Origin: JAJTHY01 sp964458795
GTDB taxonomy: Bacteria > Pseudomonadota > Alphaproteobacteria > Rickettsiales > Midichloriaceae
Length of the DNA stretch: 9,410 nucleotides
Direction of reading: 5' to 3'
Assembly (NCBI GenBank): GCA_964458795.1
Contig: CAYWJW010000058.1
Span: forward strand, 1-9,410
Part shown: positions 5,854 through 9,410 of the stretch, piece after piece
How positions within the stretch are numbered: position 1 is the stretch's first letter
Layout: every line of letters begins with the position of its first letter
Position numbers and translations under genes: made by a program
The notes under the pieces: model-generated
The model's database searches: none
Told to the model about the DNA's origin: nothing
The model's input: the letters and a program-made list of their open reading frames with translations, nothing else

Positions 5854-7266
5854 CTATCCTCTAATAGGTTCTTTCAGCTTTGGTGAGGGCAACACCTCCT
5901 TAGTGTCGTCAAGCCTGCGCAAGCACTCCTCCTTCCCAAGTATCTCCATCACTTCGAAAATACCGGGAGCGGCGAAAGTTCCTAGGAGTAATGCCCTGAG
6001 AGACTGCATAATTAATGGAAACTTCAGCCCATTTGTTTGTGCAAGGTGTTCAAATACCTGATGCAGAGATTCTTTATCAAAGCTGGTAACCTCTTTAATT
6101 AGGACTTTAATCTCTTTAAGCAAAGCTGGCCCTAGTTTGCTCAAGATCTCCTTGGATTTCTCATCCATCTCAAGCTTCTTGGCAACGTAGATTTGCGCAT
6201 TTTCTGCAAGCTCACGTAAAGTGGAAGATCTTTGCTTTAGTCCATCTAAACCACGTTCTATCCTTGCTAAAATCTCGGTACTTAAATCTTGCTGCAAAAA
6301 TGGTTTGAGTTTTGCAAAAAGTGTAGAGTTGTCCAAAGCGCGCATATAATGAGCGTTGATAAAGTTTAGTTTGTCTAAATCAAAGCGTGCAGGGGATTTG
6401 CCTACAGATTCTAAGTTAAACAATTGTATAGCTTCCTCCATGCTGAAGATTTCCTGATCTCCATGACTCCACCCCAGTTTTAATAGGTGGTTCACTACAG
6501 CTTCTGGTAGATACCCTAAGTTCTCATAAGCATCTACTCCTAGTGCACCTTCACGCTTGGAAAGCTTGCGTCCATTCTTATCATGGATAAGTGGGATATG
6601 CGCAAATTCTGGTACTTCCCAGCCCATAGCATCATAGATTTGTTTTTGGCGGAATGCGTTTGTCAGGTGGTCATCACCGCGGATAATGTGGGTAACTTTC
6701 ATATCATAATCATCCACTACTACTGCAAGCATATAGGTAGGTGTGCCATCTGAACGAAGTAAAATCATATCATCCAGTTCGTGGTGATTTACGGTAATAT
6801 CACCTTGGATTAGATCGTGGATGGTAGTGTTGCCTTCTTTTGCGACTTTGAGTCTTATAACAGGTTTTACCCCAGCTGGAGCTTCACTAGCATCCTTGTC
6901 ACGCCAGAGACTCGCAAATTTCTCATGCGGAAACTTTTGCCTGAAGGCCTCTGTCTCCTCGGCGCTTGCATAGCAATAATATGCTTTACCACCTTTTACC
7001 AATGCATTTGCAATTTCAGTGTGTCTAGGTGTGCGGCGTAGCTGATAGATTATTTCACCATCCCAGTCAATACTCAACCATTTCAAGTTACTAGTTATAG
7101 CTTCTACAAATTCTGGTTTTGAGCGTATTAGATCTGTATCTTCAATCCTAAGCAGGAATTTGCCACCGGCTTTCTTGGCAAATAAGTAGTTAAATAAAGC
7201 AGTACGTGCGCTTCCCGTATGCAGTACCCCAGTAGGAGAAGGGGCGAATCTTGTAACAACGGACAT
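5854..7266 (-). CDS. gltX: Glutamate--tRNA ligase
   Basis: A class I aminoacyl-tRNA synthetase of 470 aa that charges tRNA-Glu; in bacteria without GlnRS it, or a paralogue, also misacylates tRNA-Gln. The catalytic HIGH-type motif is HTGS (residues 16-19, in PSPTGVLHTGSART), and the KMSKS-type motif is KLSKR (234-238). LLRIEDTD (38-45) and RGDDHLTN (196-203) line the active site. The C-terminal helical anticodon-binding part ends with the usual LG..E.L.RL pattern. The zinc-binding cysteines found in some GltX are not evident. The start ATG at 7266 has no clear Shine-Dalgarno. It follows cysS by 67 bases on the same strand. A TATACT (minus strand, 7284-7279) could be a -10 box, but the -35 is poor. 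Rickettsiales often carry two gltX genes; which one this is cannot be told here. Confidence 0.96.
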   Translation of the reverse strand: MSVVTRFAPSPTGVLHTGSARTALFNYLFAKKAGGKFLLRIEDTDLIRSKPEFVEAITSNLKWLSIDWDGEIIYQLRRTPRHTEIANALVKGGKAYYCYASAEETEAFRQKFPHEKFASLWRDKDASEAPAGVKPVIRLKVAKEGNTTIHDLIQGDITVNHHELDDMILLRSDGTPTYMLAVVVDDYDMKVTHIIRGDDHLTNAFRQKQIYDAMGWEVPEFAHIPLIHDKNGRKLSKREGALGVDAYENLGYLPEAVVNHLLKLGWSHGDQEIFSMEEAIQLFNLESVGKSPARFDLDKLNFINAHYMRALDNSTLFAKLKPFLQQDLSTEILARIERGLDGLKQRSSTLRELAENAQIYVAKKLEMDEKSKEILSKLGPALLKEIKVLIKEVTSFDKESLHQVFEHLAQTNGLKFPLIMQSLRALLLGTFAAPGIFEVMEILGKEECLRRLDDTKEVLPSPKLKEPIRG

Positions 7267-7333
7267 AAAACCAAAACCAGTATAATATTATTTTGTATTA
7301 AAGCATATTTATGCAGGCGTGACTAGGGTATTA

Positions 7334-8668
7334 TTACTTATGTTTAAGCTTATATCCATCCTTAGTATCCAGCATTTCAAGGCCTAGGGCCGCGAGCTCG
7401 GTTCGCAGTTCATCAGCTCTCTGCCAATTTTTATCTACCCGTGCTTGTTGTCTTTGCTCTGCAAGTTTGCGAGCATCTTCAGGTATTACAAGCTCCTGCT
7501 CGCTCAAATCCAGTCCTATCAAAGTACAAGCGCTCATTAGTTTGATTTGATCGGACTTGTTATGGTCTTTAAGGTATCGTGTTGCATATTCATGCATTTT
7601 GGCAAGATATAGTGGTGTATTTAAATCATCAGCCAGATATCTTTGAAATTCTGTATCTGGTTCATATGCAGTGCTTTCAGCACCTTCCAAAGCTTGGCGA
7701 AAACGGCTCACCGATTTTTTTGCATCATCTATTGCCTTGTCGTTAAAGTCTATTGGCTTACGGTAGTGAGTAGTTAGGTAGAAGCAGCGAATTACACAGC
7801 CTTCTATGCCTTCATCCAAAATCTCTCGTACAGTTTTGAAGTTGCCTAAACTTTTACTCATCTTCTCACCGCCCACCATCAGGAATCCATTATGTACCCA
7901 GTAGTTGGCAAATTGTTTATGCGCTCCAGAGCACTCGCTCTGCGCAATTTCATTTTCATGGTGTGGAAACATTAGATCTGCTCCACCGCCGTGGATATCA
8001 AAATTCTCACCTAAAATCGAACGTGTCATAGCTGAACACTCAATGTGCCAACCAGGTCGTCCTTTACCCCATGGGCTATCAAACCCAAATTCTCTTTCCT
8101 CCACTGGAGAAGGTTTCCAAAGTACAAAGTCAGCGGGATCCTTTTTAAAGGGTGCAATTTCTATTCTGCTACCTGCTATCATCTCATCATGAGTACGATT
8201 AGAAAGTTTGCCATAACTAGCAAAGCTCACAACTGAGAATAAGACATGGCCCTCTGCTATATATGCATGGCCACGCTCAATTAGAGTTTCTATCATCTCT
8301 ATCATCTGTCGTATATAGTTAGTAGCACGAGGCTCTTTGCTAGGTGGCAAACAGCTTAGCGCCTTCATATCTTCATGATAGTATTTAATCATGCGTTCAG
8401 TTAGTTCTTTAAATGGGTTACTAGAACTTTGGCATGCAGTTATTATTTTATCATCTACATCTGTAATATTGCGTGCATAGGTAACCCGCTTATATACACT
8501 TTGCAGAAACCGAAATAGTACATCATACGTAACCGCAGAGCGTGCATTGCCTAGATGTGGACGATCATAAACAGTTGGGCCACAAACGTACATGGTGATG
8601 TTATTTAGATCAATGGGCTTAAATAACTCCTTTCGTTTAGTGAGCGAATTACTCAAATATATTTCCAT
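7334..8668 (-). CDS. cysS: Cysteine--tRNA ligase
   Basis: A class I aminoacyl-tRNA synthetase of 444 aa, slightly shorter than E. coli CysRS. The HIGH-type motif is HLGN (38-41) after YVCGPTVYDRP, and KMSKS is exact (269-273). The zinc ligands that select cysteine are all present: C29, C211 (in GWHIECSAM), H236 and E240 (in PHHENE). The C-terminal domain that follows about residue 330 is helical and ends with the R-A-D-x-L-R segment (WQRADELR) common to the family. The ATG at 8668 lies six bases after the parC stop with no clear Shine-Dalgarno, so translation is probably coupled to parC. Confidence 0.97.
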   Translation of the reverse strand: MEIYLSNSLTKRKELFKPIDLNNITMYVCGPTVYDRPHLGNARSAVTYDVLFRFLQSVYKRVTYARNITDVDDKIITACQSSSNPFKELTERMIKYYHEDMKALSCLPPSKEPRATNYIRQMIEMIETLIERGHAYIAEGHVLFSVVSFASYGKLSNRTHDEMIAGSRIEIAPFKKDPADFVLWKPSPVEEREFGFDSPWGKGRPGWHIECSAMTRSILGENFDIHGGGADLMFPHHENEIAQSECSGAHKQFANYWVHNGFLMVGGEKMSKSLGNFKTVREILDEGIEGCVIRCFYLTTHYRKPIDFNDKAIDDAKKSVSRFRQALEGAESTAYEPDTEFQRYLADDLNTPLYLAKMHEYATRYLKDHNKSDQIKLMSACTLIGLDLSEQELVIPEDARKLAEQRQQARVDKNWQRADELRTELAALGLEMLDTKDGYKLKHK

Positions 8669-8674
8669 AAGAAA

Positions 8675-9410
8675 TCAATCCAAAATAGTTTTGCCAAATA
8701 CTAGTCTGCCATATGTTGCTCGTTTAGCACGCCATAAATCTAGTGTCTTTAATCCCCTAGGTAAGTATTTACACAGATCCTCTTCAGAGTTAAAAATCAT
8801 CAATCTATGCAAGCCACCATGCTTAAATTTTTGTAGAATCACACCTTTGCCACGCTTCATTTGTGGTATTTCATCAGTGTTGAATATTAATAAACGCCTA
8901 TTGTCTCCCATGGAAAGTACGTACTCGCCATCCACCTTTAAACAGCCTAATGCATTGTTAGCGCTTACATTTAAAACCTGCTTGCCGGCTTTAGTATAAG
9001 ATAGCATATCATCGCTTAGTAATATAAATCCGCGACCATCTTTGGTAGCAACTAAGTATTTAGTCTGAGGTATATAGATAAAGCATGCAAGTACTTCTTC
9101 ACTATCTGCAAAGTCAAACGCCAGCTTAACAGGCTCTCCATCTCCTCTGCCTTGTTGAAGGGAAGAGGCATCTATATTATAAAACTTACCAAGGCTTGAG
9201 AAAATTATGACCTTATCAGTGGAGCTCCCAGAGAGCACAAATCTTTCATCATCACCATCACGATATTTAAGTTTGGCAGCTCCATGATCTTTGAAGGCCT
9301 TAAGCCATCCCTGCTTTGATAAAGTTATTGTCACTGGGTACTTGTCAATGGCAATGGTTAGCACAGATGTGTCGACTAATTGGTTCGCAATAACTTGAGT
9401 TTTACGTGCA
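8675..9410 (-). CDS. parC: DNA topoisomerase IV subunit A, C-terminal part (cut by window edge)
   Basis: The frame stays open to the right edge, so only the last ~244 codons are seen; the GTG at 9364 is an internal codon and not a start. Topoisomerase IV unlinks daughter chromosomes. This part is the C-terminal beta-pinwheel DNA-wrapping domain: repeated blade-like segments include VTITLSKQGWLKAF, VIIFSSLGKFYNI, YLVATKDGRGFIL and RLLIFNTDEIPQMKRGKG. The closing W-R-x-K-R-A-x-x-G-R-L segment near the C terminus matches alphaproteobacterial ParC. There is no GyrA box (QRRGGKG type), which argues against gyrA. The catalytic tyrosine domain lies outside the window. It is the first visible gene of the parC-cysS-gltX group. 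Confidence 0.9.
   Translation of the reverse strand, partial: ARKTQVIANQLVDTSVLTIAIDKYPVTITLSKQGWLKAFKDHGAAKLKYRDGDDERFVLSGSSTDKVIIFSSLGKFYNIDASSLQQGRGDGEPVKLAFDFADSEEVLACFIYIPQTKYLVATKDGRGFILLSDDMLSYTKAGKQVLNVSANNALGCLKVDGEYVLSMGDNRRLLIFNTDEIPQMKRGKGVILQKFKHGGLHRLMIFNSEEDLCKYLPRGLKTLDLWRAKRATYGRLVFGKTILD

Noticed and set aside
7303..7314. Palindrome GCATA-TT-TATGC between cysS and gltX
   Set aside because: AT-rich with a two-base centre and no proper T-run; cannot be supported as a terminator or operator.
8592..8999. 135-codon plus-strand open frame
   Set aside because: It is antisense to the cysS start and the parC end and has no family features.

Overview
The window looks like chromosomal DNA of an AT-rich, host-associated alphaproteobacterium, most probably of the Rickettsiales or Holosporales type. 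The clues are the alphaproteobacterial style of RpoH, UbiG, GltX and ParC, a tRNA-Ile(GAT) sitting beside rpmA with no rRNA gene near it, a CADD-family (Chlamydia-type) diiron protein, and an F-box-like protein next to housekeeping genes. The assignment is inference from gene content; nothing in the window gives a species.

Layout. Positions 1-242 hold at most the 5' end of a minus-strand gene cut by the window edge. A minus-strand group follows (reading right to left): rpoH (heat-shock sigma factor), ubiG (ubiquinone O-methyltransferase, overlapping the rpoH end by 17 bases) and, 81 bases further on, a 215-aa protein with an F-box-like segment. A good sigma70-type promoter lies just in front of rpoH. 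Divergent from rpoH is a plus-strand CADD/PqqC-like gene with all six expected metal ligands and the Tyr and Lys that CADD consumes to make para-aminobenzoate. About 320 gene-free bases follow, carrying hairpins, a perfect inverted repeat and four copies of CACCTG/CAGGTG. Then comes a 419-aa protein of unknown function with four hydrophobic stretches near its C terminus.

Next is a plus-strand ribosomal unit, rplU (L21), rpmA (L27) and tRNA-Ile(GAT), with a promoter in front and a terminator-like hairpin behind. It converges with a minus-strand group, parC (3' part only), cysS and gltX, which read right to left from the window edge.

How they fit together. Most genes are core translation, transcription, topology and respiration functions. 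The points of interest are the accessory genes: the F-box-like protein, a candidate secreted effector that could recruit host SCF ubiquitin ligase; the CADD-like protein, a probable route to folate precursor; and the orphan putative membrane protein with its structured upstream region. No insertion sequence, CRISPR array, rRNA gene or toxin-antitoxin pair was recognised.
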